Shown one piece after another: positions 25,342 through 36,181 of a stretch of DNA of 64,000 nt. How positions within the stretch are numbered: the first letter of the stretch is position 1; every line of letters starts with the position of its first letter. Location of the stretch: the NCBI GenBank assembly GCA_029532415.1, contig JAQOTA010000047.1, forward strand, positions 248,001 to 312,000. The letters are read 5' to 3'. The notes under the pieces were generated by a model, which was given only the letters and a program-made list of their open reading frames with translations, made no database searches and was not told where the DNA came from. The position numbers and the translations under genes were made by a program. The stretch comes from Marasmius tenuissimus (Eukaryota > Basidiomycota > Agaricomycetes > Agaricales > Marasmiaceae).

Positions 25342-26744
25342 ATGAAGTGGTTCTCGTCCATCGTTGCTCTTATCGCTGTCGTTTCGGTATGTCAGCCTGG
25401 TGCTTTGGCAGATTCATAGCTTATTGACGGTTCTACCCAAACTAGGCCTCCCCGCTCGAAAAACGTGCTGGTGTAAATGACGTTGCTAACGTCGGCTATG
25501 CCACCTTCAACGGCGGGTATGTAGCCTCCGTATAATCACTTCTGCGCGTACTCGTCCAACACCTTCATTTACAGTACCTCCGGTGGATCTGGCGGAACAG
25601 TGACGACCGTCACCTCCTTGTCTGCTCTTCAAAGCGCAGTTTCAGGTGACGCTAAGAAGGTTGTCATCATCTCCGGTATGCTCTTGCACCTCCGCTACTC
25701 GTCCGCATGCTAGACTCGTTTCCCCCGACATAGGCACTATCTCCGGTAACACCGTCGTTCGCGTTGGATCCAACACCTCTGTTCTCGGTGCCAAGGGCTC
25801 TGCGCTCAATGGCGTTGGTCTTCGAGCAATTGACGTGAAGAACGTCATCATCAGAAACGTGAAGATCTCTAAGGTCCTCGCGGACGCTGGAGACGCCATT
25901 GGTGTTCAGGCGGCCAGTCAAGTTTGGATCGACCATGTGGATCTGTCGAGTGACAAGGACCACGACAAGGTATGCTATTTCGTCTATTCTATCCGAAAAT
26001 GAAAATAATGAAGATGTTTATTCCGTGTTCAGGACTAGTAAGACGTTCGCCTTTTCCGACCAGACTTCTTTAGTGACATGCTTGGTCTCTCCTTGTCAAG
26101 CTACGATGGTCTTCTGGATATCACCCATGGTGTTACTGGTATCACTGTCTCGAACAGCAAGCTCTACAACCACTACAAGGTGCGTTGAATTTCGTCGCAT
26201 CCGTGTTCGCTATCTAATGGTTGTCTCGTTAGGGCTCCCTCGTTGGTCACTCTGACAGCAACAGCTCTGAGGACACCAAGATAACTGTCACCTACGTCGG
26301 CAACCACTGGAGGAACATCGGTTCTAGGACTCCTTCCTTCCGATTCGGTGAGTACACGTTGAAAGGATTGCTCTTTCTGCGTAGCTAAAGTAATGTTAGG
26401 TCGGGGTCACCTTTACAACAACTACTTCGAGAGCTGCGAAGACGGAATCAACACCCGTGTTGGTGCTCAATTGCTCGTCGAGAACAACGTTTGGACTTGT
26501 ACGTCTCCCGATAGCTGGCTTACTGTCTACTCCTTACTCATGATCTTTCCCCTTAGCTCCCAAGAAGCCCCTCTACTCTACCGACGGTGGATTCGCAGTC
26601 GCACGCGGCAATGACTTCGGTGGAGGATCCAACACTGCTCCCGCTGGAAACTTCAACACCGCACCCTACCAGTACAGCTTGCTCGCTGTAGGAAGCGTGA
26701 AATCCTCGGTTACGTCCAACGCTGGCCAGACCTTGACTTTCTAA
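25342..26744 (+). CDS. Secreted pectate lyase (polysaccharide lyase family 1)
   Basis: Nine exons give 312 residues. Exons are 25342-25386, 25446-25516, 25575-25675, 25734-25969, 26033-26037, 26101-26179, 26233-26347, 26400-26498 and 26557-26744, and the sum stays in frame. The first 15 residues plus the next few form a signal peptide, followed by a Kex2-like LEKR site. PL1 hallmarks are present: VWIDHVDLS, the Ca2+-site Asp cluster KDYYDGLLDITHG, and RTPSFR with the catalytic Arg. The enzyme cleaves de-esterified pectin by beta-elimination outside the cell, using Ca2+. The fifth exon is only five nucleotides (GACTA). Without it the conserved DYYDG is not encoded. A TATA box lies 58 bp upstream. 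Confidence 0.9.
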
Positions 26745-27041
26745 ATGCTGCATCGTTAGGAAGTAGTTTCCCGCACTCGATATGTATCAGCAATGTATGT
26801 CGGAATGCACTGTAGATGCTGAAAATCATTAATGAATGGTGGATATCGAAATTCAATTAAGTCGAAGGAACTCGAGGGATAATTGAGTCGTCGGCATGTG
26901 GGTCGGAATTTGAGACGAAAAACTCCGAAGAGAACAAAGCCTGAAATTGGAAACCGGCTGTTACTTTCACGCACACTTCCATTTACCACGGTCGACCACT
27001 TGACCGCCAAAGTGCTCCGTTGGTACTTTTCGGGAACCTTC
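26745..27041. other. Intergenic region with presumed F-box gene promoter
   Basis: This 297-bp region follows the pectate lyase stop. Its last bases, CCTTCATGG, resemble those before the starts of the three other F-box copies. Confidence 0.5.
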
Positions 27042-27071
27042 ATGGATTTGCAAAGCCCGTTCGAGAAATAT
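27042..27071 (+). pseudogene. 5' fragment of an F-box gene split by the mobile element
   Basis: The ten codons MDLQSPFEKY match the start of the paralogues MKLQSPFEKY, MRLQSPFERY and MDLQSPFKKY elsewhere in the window. Immediately after codon 10 the element begins, and the reading frame closes two codons later (RV then a stop). The rest of the gene resumes in the same frame at 49580, beginning LDTGH where the intact paralogue has LDTGY. The break is therefore a clean insertion without loss of coding sequence. Confidence 0.9.
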
Positions 27072-27080
27072 AGAGTATAA
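27065..27080 (+). other. Left host-element junction (attL-like)
   Basis: Host sequence GAAATAT (to 27071) meets element sequence AGAGTATAA. The dinucleotide AT at 27070-27071 is shared with the element's other end, so the exact crossover point is ambiguous by two bases. No longer target-site duplication is present. Confidence 0.8.
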
Positions 27081-27451
27081 TACACACCCTACTATAGGCG
27101 TGGGCATGGTCATGGGCACGGCCAAATGGCCCATGGTTACATGGGCACTTACACCTAGGATATTCAGGGTAAACGGAGACAAGCGTCTTTTGTAGTAGCC
27201 AGATGCCTCTACCCGAACGAACTAAGCGTGACTGTTTGCAACTCGAGATCGAAATGGCCCTCGAAAAGGTGCTCAGCGTGTCTCTCTCCGTTCTCTCTCA
27301 TCTCAGCCGAAGCAGTCGCAAAAAAAACCACACAAGCACAGCAAAATTTATCAAAGGAGTCATATTCGCAACACTACATACTCAGAGATACAAGGTCTGA
27401 CATTTCGAATGGATTGTTAGGCTTGGAATTAACGCGAGACGGCTAGGAACA
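27072..27451 (+). other. Left end of element copy A, recombinase leader
   Basis: The 380 bp before the recombinase ATG contain GC-rich nested repeats of ATGGGCAC and GGCCC near 27099-27150, with GGGCATGGTCATGGGC. These could be recombinase-binding arms. Short upstream frames here look non-coding. A poly-A stretch lies at 27318-27325. Confidence 0.5.
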
Positions 27452-30400
27452 ATGGCACGGTCGGATGCATTAGACTCGCCAAAGAGACGCCGTCATGTCC
27501 TCAGGTCGCCTCATTCGACGGCGCCAGATCGCGTACGCGCCGCTAAACGCTCCTCGGTTCCTCGTGCTCGTAGAGAAACCATCGCGTCTGGACCCTGTCC
27601 TCCAGCTCCGTCACTAAGTCAGCCAGTCAACCCTTTCTCAATCTCCATAGAGACCACGATATTCAGTCTTCCGCCGCCTTCCATGTCTTCTATTCCTCGC
27701 GAAAGGCTGCAGGATCTCCTGACTCCCCAGACTGCTGGCCTTGTGTCACCGGCGTCTGAGAGCGGATCTGTGGGCGGGAGTTCAACTTTCCGCGAAACTA
27801 TCGAAGCCGAAACGCAAGCACAACGGGCTCGCCGCCAGGAGGAGAAAGATGAGATGGGCGGCACTGCGGATTTATATGGCAAGTGGTGGAACGAGTATAA
27901 GACTTGGTGGTGGTCGACAGTGGCGCCTCGGATAGAATCGAACGGGTGGGACCATGAGCAACCACTACCCGTCACCGCTGCGAAAGCGGCTCTGTTCCTG
28001 GATTATACCATGACCCGAAACAAGGTGAGCCATCAGGGACAGGATCACGGTGTGTCGCTCATATAATCATAGCGAGACAGCAGAGGAGTAGAAATTCCTA
28101 ACTCAAGCCTCGGTGTGCACAGCATCAAGAGCTGTATTAACTCCCTCGAAAACCTCCGGCAGAGAACCGAGCACGAACACAGGGGCGATCCGGAGGCTCA
28201 GAGACCTCTGAGGGATGATAGCCGGATCAAGAAGATCGAGGAGGCTGCTCAAGCGAACGAAAGAACTCGCGAAGACGAGGCGAAGAGGCTCAAGGCCGCG
28301 GGGACATCTGCAGGTAAGTGGTCAGCATATGTTAATACGCTCGCGAACCACAAAAGTGAATAATCGTGATACAGATACTTACACAACGGAGCAAATCAGG
28401 AAGGCTGCACGCTCATGCATTGATGGCGAATTTTCTGGAAACACCGAGGTTCATCTCGGTGTCAGGAACCGCTGCATGTTCCTCCTCACCGCGCACTCTT
28501 TAGTCCGAGGAGACAACACCAGGAGATTGTGCTGGTCTGATTTCTTCTTCAGATATACGCCGAATCCTGCGCTGGACGCCATGGACCTTTACGGTAGCAT
28601 GAGCCACAAACACGACATCCTAGTGAGCTGATTCTTACTCCGGGGATATCATATGGCTGACAAAACCTAGTCCGTGGCCTTCCTGTCAAACATGGGGAAG
28701 AATAATCACGTTGGCCGACGGGATGAGCATGGGCTCATCCGCCACCGTGTTGTTGACATGTGTGGGATCGGAGCCCTCGCCATGTACTTGTTCAGCTGCT
28801 TCCACATTCTAAATAGGACGGTCCCCGACTTTGCTCCCGATTTTGAGCATCCCAACGCCGGGGAGTTTGGCTATCGTGAATGGTACGGCTTTTGCCTGTT
28901 TCCGGGTGGTAAAAACCAAAGCGAGCCGCTCGGGTACGCAGGTAAGCTGTTCAGCCCGACTTTCCCAATACAAAGTCTGAAAAAATATTCATTTAGCCCA
29001 CGCCAACGTCATACACGCTATTCATACAAAGAACGACATACATGTGTCAAAGGCTACTCATATGGGTCGCGTACAAGGTGCCTTCAACGCTCGCTTGTAC
29101 GGAGCATCCGAAGCTGCCACGAAGGCGCTTGGCGGCTGGAACGAGCAGGGCTCATTCAAGCAGTGCTACGATCTTCGGCTTCCTCTGGAAGCGATGCTAG
29201 GGGCTGCATTTTTCCTCGCCAATCACCCGGAACGACATGCTCTTCCCCGGGGGCAGATAGGTATGATCTCCATTTCTGTTCATCTTGAATATCCTGCATG
29301 AGCTGACTTGACGCCGCAGTTGTGCCGGCATGGCTCCTTGGGCAAATTTGGCCATGGATAGAGGAGGAGATGCAGAAATATGAGGAACGCCGCAAGGAAC
29401 ATGGGAGAAAGGCACTCGACCTCGCGCTCGTAAATTTCCTGAACCTGCTTGGGAAGCTTCGGGAGGTCCTTTGCCAGGATCTCGCTATGCTCTACGCTGA
29501 AAATCCTTCGTATGTTGTCTTCAGCTATGCTCCCTTCAACGCCCTTGAGTTCCGTTCGTTCGCCACTGACGCAGCCAATGCCGTCAAAGCTGCCGTTGCA
29601 ACCGCGAGCGCGAGCCTCCAGAAGTATCCGGAAGATATGGCTCGCGCGCTGGAGGGTATCACCCTCGCAAGTGAGGCACGGGTGGAGGCAATTCAGCTGG
29701 AACATAAGACTCAGATGGAGGATGTGAAGGCTGAAATACGAGGACTTACAGATGCTGTGAAGTTCAGCACGTTCTTTCCGCCAGCGAAGCGGATGCGTTT
29801 GGAACCTAGCTCGTTGACTCGATCCGTTCCAGGCCACTCTGAGAAACCAGCGAAGTCGAGGAGCACGAGGAACAGAAAGACATCTCGTCTCCCTTTGGCT
29901 CTCCATTTACCAACACCATCTTCCACTCCCACAGCTTCTCCTGCCACATCTCCACCGCCTTCATCACCTCCCGCCACACCTCAACCCCTGTCATCTCCTG
30001 CCGCAGAGGGAGTACAGACGCCTCCAGCCGAGGGGGATGTGTCCATACCCGAGCCTCATGAGGACATTTCTAGTACGACTAATCCTCAGGCTACGGCACC
30101 ACAGGCACTAGGGAGGTACTACATGCGTAGAGGGGATCTCATTGTGGAACTGGCTCGAGGGCAGCTCGACGAGAAGCAGGAACTAGCCATGGGGGAGATA
30201 GAGACCCGGATCGGACGAGAGAAGGCATCTCTCCATGTCTGGGAATGGGTAGTGTATGGTTCTCGACGCCCGGACGAATGGCTACCACGCTACGCTCTGC
30301 GAAACGTGGTGACTCGCGAGGACATGTGGTGTGAGTACTCGGAGGGATTTGACGGCTGTATGTCGTTGCAGCAATTGGAAAACGATTTCCCGAGGTGGAG

Positions 30401-30647
30401 GGCCAAAAACACAGGCCTTGGGACCGAAATGTCGCGCCGAGGGAAGTTTTGGGGGCTGATTCGGGAGCTAGCAGGAAGGGAGGGGTGGAGCCAGTCGTTG
30501 GCGTTCAGATTCCTGGAGGCCAAGTACCCGCAAAACCCTGCCGGGCACACATCATTCCGTACGGCGGGAAATTTTGCTCGCTGGTTGCAGGAGGATAAGG
30601 GTAGGAACTACCGCGAAGTTATAGCGCAGGCATCGTCGTATCTGTAG
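27452..30647 (+). CDS. Tyrosine recombinase with Ndc10-like core and GCR1_C-like tail (copy A)
   Basis: Six exons (27452-28024, 28130-28313, 28375-28622, 28671-28941, 28997-29260, 29320-30647) give 955 residues in one frame. The N-terminal 190 residues are Arg/Ser/Pro-rich. The core holds a full set of tyrosine-recombinase residues: R297 in HSLVRGDNTRR, K345 in SNMGKNN, the H447-x-x-R450 pair in KATHMGRVQG, W473 in LGGWNEQ and the nucleophile Y483 in FKQCYDL. RHRVVDMCGIGALAMYLF is the conserved segment shared with Ndc10/CBF3 domain 2 and fungal Crypton recombinases. A Pro-rich linker follows. The last about 70 residues (GKFWGLIRELAGREGW onward) resemble the GCR1_C DNA-binding domain. It should cut and join the element ends. 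Exon 2's acceptor (CAAG) is the least certain junction. Copy B encodes the same protein. Confidence 0.88.
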
Positions 30648-31026
30648 CTAAAAGGTCAGTCTTTTTGCTCAGACTCGATGAGTGTGAACCTTACCTGTTG
30701 GTTCATTATAGGTTATTCGAAACTTTCGGGCATTGCCCCCGTTTTCTTGGTTGAGGTCCCAGCCTGGGTGACAAGTAGAGTCAACATTCTATTCTGAGGG
30801 TTCTCGGGTGCAGACAACAACAAGGAGACGAGGCTGAGGCGTACGCTGGCCTTCAGCGAGCGTAACACTCCTCGCTTTTTGTTTTAGTCTCCCTCAATTT
30901 TTGTACTTGTCAATACTAATTCTTAGTCTAGTTAATGCTTAATTCTCATTGTACGAGCAATAGTAAATAGATTTCTACGTTAACTGTGCTAAGATATACC
31001 TGAAAGAGAGTGTCGAGACGTACCAA
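30648..31026. other. Recombinase 3' region, copy A
   Basis: No gene is supported in these 379 bp. The second half is A/T-rich with poly(T) and TAGTCTAG-type motifs, consistent with a 3' UTR. The perfect palindrome starts at its right end. Confidence 0.45.
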
Positions 31027-31276
31027 GGGCGTTGATGGTGGTGGTTGGGTTGAGGGTCCAGAAAGAATTCACACGGTTGACGCGTGTCGGATGACCAGCG
31101 CTCAGAAAGGCCTGAGGACGAGAATGGAAGGTGGGCGCTCGGACAATCCGCACCGTGTACCAAAGCGCCCACCTTCCATTCTCGTCCTCAGGCCTTTCTG
31201 AGCGCTGGTCATCCGACACGCGTCAACCGTGTGAATTCTTTCTGGACCCTCAACCCAACCACCACCATCAACGCCC
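31027..31276. repeat. Perfect 113-bp inverted repeat with invertible 24-bp spacer (copy A)
   Basis: Arms 31027-31139 and 31164-31276 are exact reverse complements over 113 bp. The spacer 31140-31163 begins CGGACAATCC and ends GTGTACCAA. In copy B the same arms flank the reverse complement of this spacer, while the sequence outside the arms is in the same orientation in both copies. The palindrome lies between the recombinase 3' end and the Spt5-like gene's 5' end. Roles as a recombination site, replication origin, hairpin end or hairpin-RNA source are all open. Confidence 0.95.
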
Positions 31277-31385
31277 GTCGTTGAGCATGTCGGTAAGTTA
31301 CCTACAATCCATTTCATACAGTAGTTTTAGAATACAAAATACAACTCGTATACAACGAAAGTGGGTGGGGTGGCCAAAAGGCAAA

Positions 31386-34300
31386 ATGAGTGAAATTATG
31401 AAACGAAAACCGAATGCGATCCCCGTTTCGACGCGAAAAAAAAAAGTGTAAATACATCAAAGAGCTGATCAGCCTTTTTCCAGAAAGTTTTCTAGGCAGA
31501 ACGCTGCACGAAGGCCCTGCAGATCGTCTCAAGTAACCCCAAAAACCTTGTAGGATGGTAGGTGTGTATTCCCTCGCTCATGAAGCCCAATCTCATCCAG
31601 TTTTAGTCCCGATTCCTCGACATTGAAGCCGAGCTAAGCAGTGAGAATGAATACGACGACGAAGAAGAAAAGGAATTGATTGCTCGAGATGACGATGGTA
31701 AGTTTTATGGTTTTCGATCCGCGGTCAACATCCTAATGCATTATCAGATTTCATCGACGATACGATACAGAAGGACGCTAAGCTGGTACTCCCTCCGCGC
31801 TTGCCTGCGTTGGAAGCCTCCATTCCAGATAGCTGGATGATTACTCCTCGTTCTCGTTCTCTCGAGGATGAATCTAAAGATCTGGAGGGAGATTTCCAAT
31901 CCCAATTGATGCAAATTCTACAACGCACCGACCCAGAGCTCCTCCGTCCCAACAATACTCGGGTACGCGTTCCTTCAAGCGTAAACGAGAGCTATTCCCA
32001 CTTCTTACGGCCTAACCACGTCCTCGAACCCGAACCATCGATACCCTACTCGTTTAGTACAACGCCAAAGCCCGAGGAGGAGGCAAGGAAGCGTAAACTC
32101 CTCATACAGAAAACCTGTTCCCCCTCGTTTCCATCTCCATCTCCGTCCTCTACTCCGATTCCAATCCTCGAGCCCTCATCTATATCCCCATCTTCCAAGA
32201 AGAGGAAGACCCTAGCGGATGTTTCAGCCAGTTCTGCGCCGTTCGGGACTTTCATTCCGAGAAAACCGCCCTCAGATGCGAGGGAAAAATGGTCGAAATG
32301 GGTTGCGGGGCACCCTGAGGCGCCTGATTCGAGTGTCCGAAGGCGAGAACTTGCTCCTGGTGAATGGGTGGAGGTGAAAGCAGGGCTATATAAGGGCGAC
32401 GCTGGGATGGTGTGGAGACCTGATACTACGAGGTCAGGCACTTATGGATACTTCGTGCTGCTTGTTCCTCGGCTGTCCCGTCCTAAACAGCCCAAACCAG
32501 CAGATTCTGGTATCGAACCCCACAGTCGCGCCATCCCCGTGTCAACGCCACGAGAACGTCCACCACCTCGCCTCTTCTCCCCCGAAGATTTTGACCGGGG
32601 AGTAGAACGTGAGAGTGACCACATATTCCGCTTCCGTCGCCAAACCTTCAGCCACGGTCTTGTTGTCAAATTTTTCAGGGAAACATCAGTCGCGCCTTCC
32701 CGAGTCGTTCCCCCCAATCTGGGCGAGCTCTTCCTATACTCTAAACACCCGTTTGTCGTGAACTTCCCTCTCCCCCTTCCGCAATACTTTGTCTTCCAAA
32801 TCGGGGACAGAGTACTTCCTTCTGGAGAGAGCCGAACCGGCATTATTGATGAGCTCAGCGATAATGCATGCGTAGTCAACTTTGGGGATTTGGACAACGA
32901 AAAACATCCCTATGCACTGGCGAGCATCGAGAAGGTCGTAACACCTGGAGATACAATACGAGTTCTGGGTGGCGAGCATCTGGGGAAAGAGGGTCTTGTC
33001 TCCGAACGACACGGCTCTACTCTTTGTGTGCTTGCGAGGGAGGATAGACATACGAAAACCGTACGTACAAAGGTGGCTCTCTTTTGTGAAACGAAAGGTT
33101 CCCTCACGCGTTAATCATAGAACTTCTTTGTGAACATCAACTCGGTAAAAGTCGAAACCCTCAGCTTCGACCAGCATGAAGATATGCCGTGGCTCAACCT
33201 CGAGGTGATCATCAACCGGGGAAGATATTGCGACATGAGGGCTGTCGTGAAAAGTGTGAGGCTGACTCCACTTCGCGATTGCCTCAGGTTATTGCTTTTT
33301 GTTACTGAGCTTGCGTGCTCGGTGGAGCTGGAGCTTGACGCGGTGGTTGAAGTGATGTGAGTAACCCAGGAACTGAACGAGCGCTAATCTAACCCGATGT
33401 GTCAATTGGCAGTACGAAAAAAAATCCCCTCGATTACCAGCCTCTCAGACCGTCTCAAAAGGCCAGGTTCGGAATCGATGAACTCATGGCCAAGATGCGC
33501 ACAGGCAGAGTACCTTGGGTTGGTATGCGAGTTCAGGTCACCGGGGGTGCTCACAAGGGCAAGGGAGGTATCGTCAGGGATGTCGATCGTTCGACTCGAG
33601 ATACCTCACACAGCGGACTTGACGTTTCTGTCGAGCTACAGGTGATCTCTCCAAACATGAGTCACCGAGTCGAAAAAATCGATTACGCCCATATCCGTGA
33701 GGTTGACAGCCGTCTAGAGCTTGCGAAATGCATGCCTCTTACACGCGCGCAAGATTTCTACAGACCTTGGGTCGGCACGAAGCAGGGAGAATTGAAGAAA
33801 CTGCGGCATGGGGTTGAGATCACAGAGAACCCTTCAGTGTCGTCGATCTCATCCTCCAGTGCTACTCCAATTCATGTATCAGAGTACGAAGGCCTCGATT
33901 GGGATGACACTGCTAACCCCTGGAATCCTCACTCCCTCTCGCCAACAATATGGTCGTCTCCGGACTTCGACCTTCTTTCATCTCCTACCTCTCCCATCCC
34001 TGACACTGTGCTTGCTTCTCCTCGCCCTCGCCCTTCCCGTCGTCCACCACCCCCGTCACCGCCTTCTACCCACTGGATTCTCCACCCCCGGTTGCTCGGC
34101 ATCCCAATCCGTGTGACAATCACCGGTGGTAAATGGAAAAGAAAAAGTGCCTATGTCACTTCAACAAGCAGTGACCAAGGCCCGTTTATCGCGTTCCACC
34201 TGAAGGATGACACACATGCAATCGACGGACAGTGGATACGGAAACACACTGAACGACCCAAGCCCAACTCCGAGCAGGCTCTTATGGTGGTCACCGCTGG

Positions 34301-34619
34301 TGAGGAGCAACACATTGGCAAGTTCGCACGTCGCATCTCCTACTTCTTCAATGAGAGCCGATCAGACAATACTCGCTGGCTCATTGTTGGTGTCGTGGAT
34401 CGTACGGGAAGGCAGGATTGTCTCACAAATGAACTTTTGGAGCTTCCGCCGACTCACTTGGATGTTGTTGAAGAGAGCAAGGAAGACAGGGAGGCTGGTA
34501 ATGCATTGTTCGAGGGGGTGCGATACGCGGCCAAAGTTGGGAAGCCAGAGATAAGGCGACCCGGGGAAGGTGATTTGAGCAGCCTACGCAATGCTTGCAG
34601 TTCGGCCCTTATATTATAA
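31386..34619 (+). CDS. Spt5-like KOW-domain protein (copy A cargo)
   Basis: Five exons (31386-31445, 31607-31697, 31748-33060, 33121-33356, 33413-34619) give 968 residues in one frame. The start MSEIMKRKPN is chosen because its basic stretch splices in frame to SRFLDIEAELSSENEYDDEE, the basic-then-acidic opening seen in Spt5-like proteins of mushrooms. An ATG at 31555 is an alternative start. KOW-type segments occur near residues 253 (PGEWVEVKAGLYKGDAGMV), 400 (QIGDRVLPSGESRTGII), 448 (PGDTIRVLGGEHLGKEGLV), 600 (PWVGMRVQVTGGAHKGKG) and 793 (IPIRVTITGGKWKRK). I see no clear NGN domain. Spt5 travels with RNA polymerase II as an elongation factor. A mobile copy might alter transcription or silencing of the element, but that is inference. 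Confidence 0.8.
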
Positions 34620-34787
34620 TCGACTTCTTGTATTGTTAGAATGCTGCCTCTTCCTGTCTTTCACGCTGATGTCGTATGAACTGTTTGTACTCGTAGGCGA
34701 CAATGTATGTTTGTGGTACCACATGACAAGCGCACAGACTGAGACAACGGATCCTGTAGCCTTGACTTCCACCTCCACTCTTCCTCA

Positions 34788-35989
34788 ATGGGCAGCAAAG
34801 TATCGTGGTCGGAACGAGCAGTCGCAAAGGATACTCGATCCCTGAACGAGTTCTGTTTGACTGAAGGATTTCGGAAGAATCACCGAGAACAACGCTCGCT
34901 TATTCTCGGCGTCCACGCTAAGTACTGTCCACACCGCTCTCGGCGCTCTGGGGTCTAATTCTATGCTTTTCAGCGATCTTTTAGACAGTCTGAAGGCGGA
35001 CTCTCATCCTTACATTCACGCCGAGCCTCCAGTGAAGACTTTCTTCGGCATCTTGTCAAAATACAGCGAAGCCGCCGCCGTTTTTCTCTTTGTGTTTGAC
35101 AGTTCAACATCCCGAAAGTATACCTGCCGTGACAAGGGCCTCTACCACGACGCAAGGTGCCTTATACTCAACTTTGGCTACTATTTCATCGAGGTGAGTT
35201 GACGTGTTACTAGCTTGTCAACCATACTAATCATACATACATATCACTCAGGCGGAGGGGGAAGCAGTTTCTTTACTCGCTTCCCTCTCCCGTTCACATG
35301 CTATAGATGGAGTTATTTCGGAAGACAACTACCTTACGGCACTCAATGTTGGAGTACTCCTTCGTATTTCCCGGTAAGTCTCAAACGGCTGCGTTTAGAT
35401 CCTCACTCATATACCAGAATACAAAGGGAACAATCTCCAAATAGCCTCGTCTATGACATCGCGACCGAAGGAGATCATATCAACATGACTCCGTCCCTAC
35501 CGCAAGCCTACACGGAGCAACTAAGCGTAATTTTGAAGCCCAGACTGCCGGATATTGCACGGCTCGCTTCGTTTTGCCAGGAACAATGGCATTGGTCGAA
35601 TTCACAGATTGTGGAGTGCTTTTCAACGTCTCTCCTGAAGGGAGTCATCTTCAGAATGCTGCACTCAGTATGTACATACTAAGCTTTCATGTTCGCCATC
35701 TAAAGGTCCTCAGCCTCTAGTCCTGTTTGACGAAAGCCGGCACATATTTCGCGAAAGATTCTGGAGGATGGACTCAATTCGAGAGGACTCCAACCACGTC
35801 ACCGAGAACGCCATTGAATACGTTCGGGTTACGTTTTCGGTCAGTGGTATACTTGCGGTGGCTGCCTTGACCACCCCGCGGCCAATCGAGCAAACGGTTT
35901 GGGTACCACTGCCGGTTCTCCTCGTTGCGAAACTACCTCGAAACCTGTCGCAGGTGAGCTGGATCCTCCTTCTACTTCCCTCCTGGTAA
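34788..35989 (+). CDS. XPG/PIN-like nuclease relative with altered catalytic residues (copy A cargo)
   Basis: Five exons (34788-34921, 34974-35193, 35252-35373, 35418-35667, 35714-35989) give 333 residues. SLNEFCLTEGF...LILGVHAND corresponds to the XPG N-region, FLFVFDSST to its conserved F-V-F-D strand, and NFGYYFIEAEGEAVSLL...IDGVISEDNYLTALNVGVLLR to the I-region. Active XPG/FEN1 enzymes have Asp in the first motif, E-A-E in the second and D-x-D in the third. Here these read His, E-A-V and D-N-Y, so metal binding is probably lost or changed. Mushroom genomes carry many such PIN-like proteins. This one is short compared with the usual several hundred further residues. The last junction (35668-35713) is tentative. 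Confidence 0.65.
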
Positions 35990-36181
35990 TCCCCGTACTC
36001 AATGCGAAGCATTTAGCGGCGCTTCGACCTCGCAGCCTCAGGTGTGGTCAGTCGTGAGAGTCCGGACGGCGAGGATTAGTGCAAGTCCACCGGTAGTACA
36101 CTCTATACACGCTGCCATTTGTTTACATCTACTGTATGCTACTCTGGAAATTTGTACTTGTAGAAAGCTCGAATAATAGAT

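Noticed and set aside
29280..29906. 208-codon minus-strand frame opposite the recombinase
   Set aside because: It is the shadow of the recombinase coding strand and has no recognisable domain.
30975..31317. Several open frames on both strands within the palindrome
   Set aside because: They are mirror products of the inverted repeat. The same peptide appears on both strands, and the frames differ between copies because of the spacer flip.
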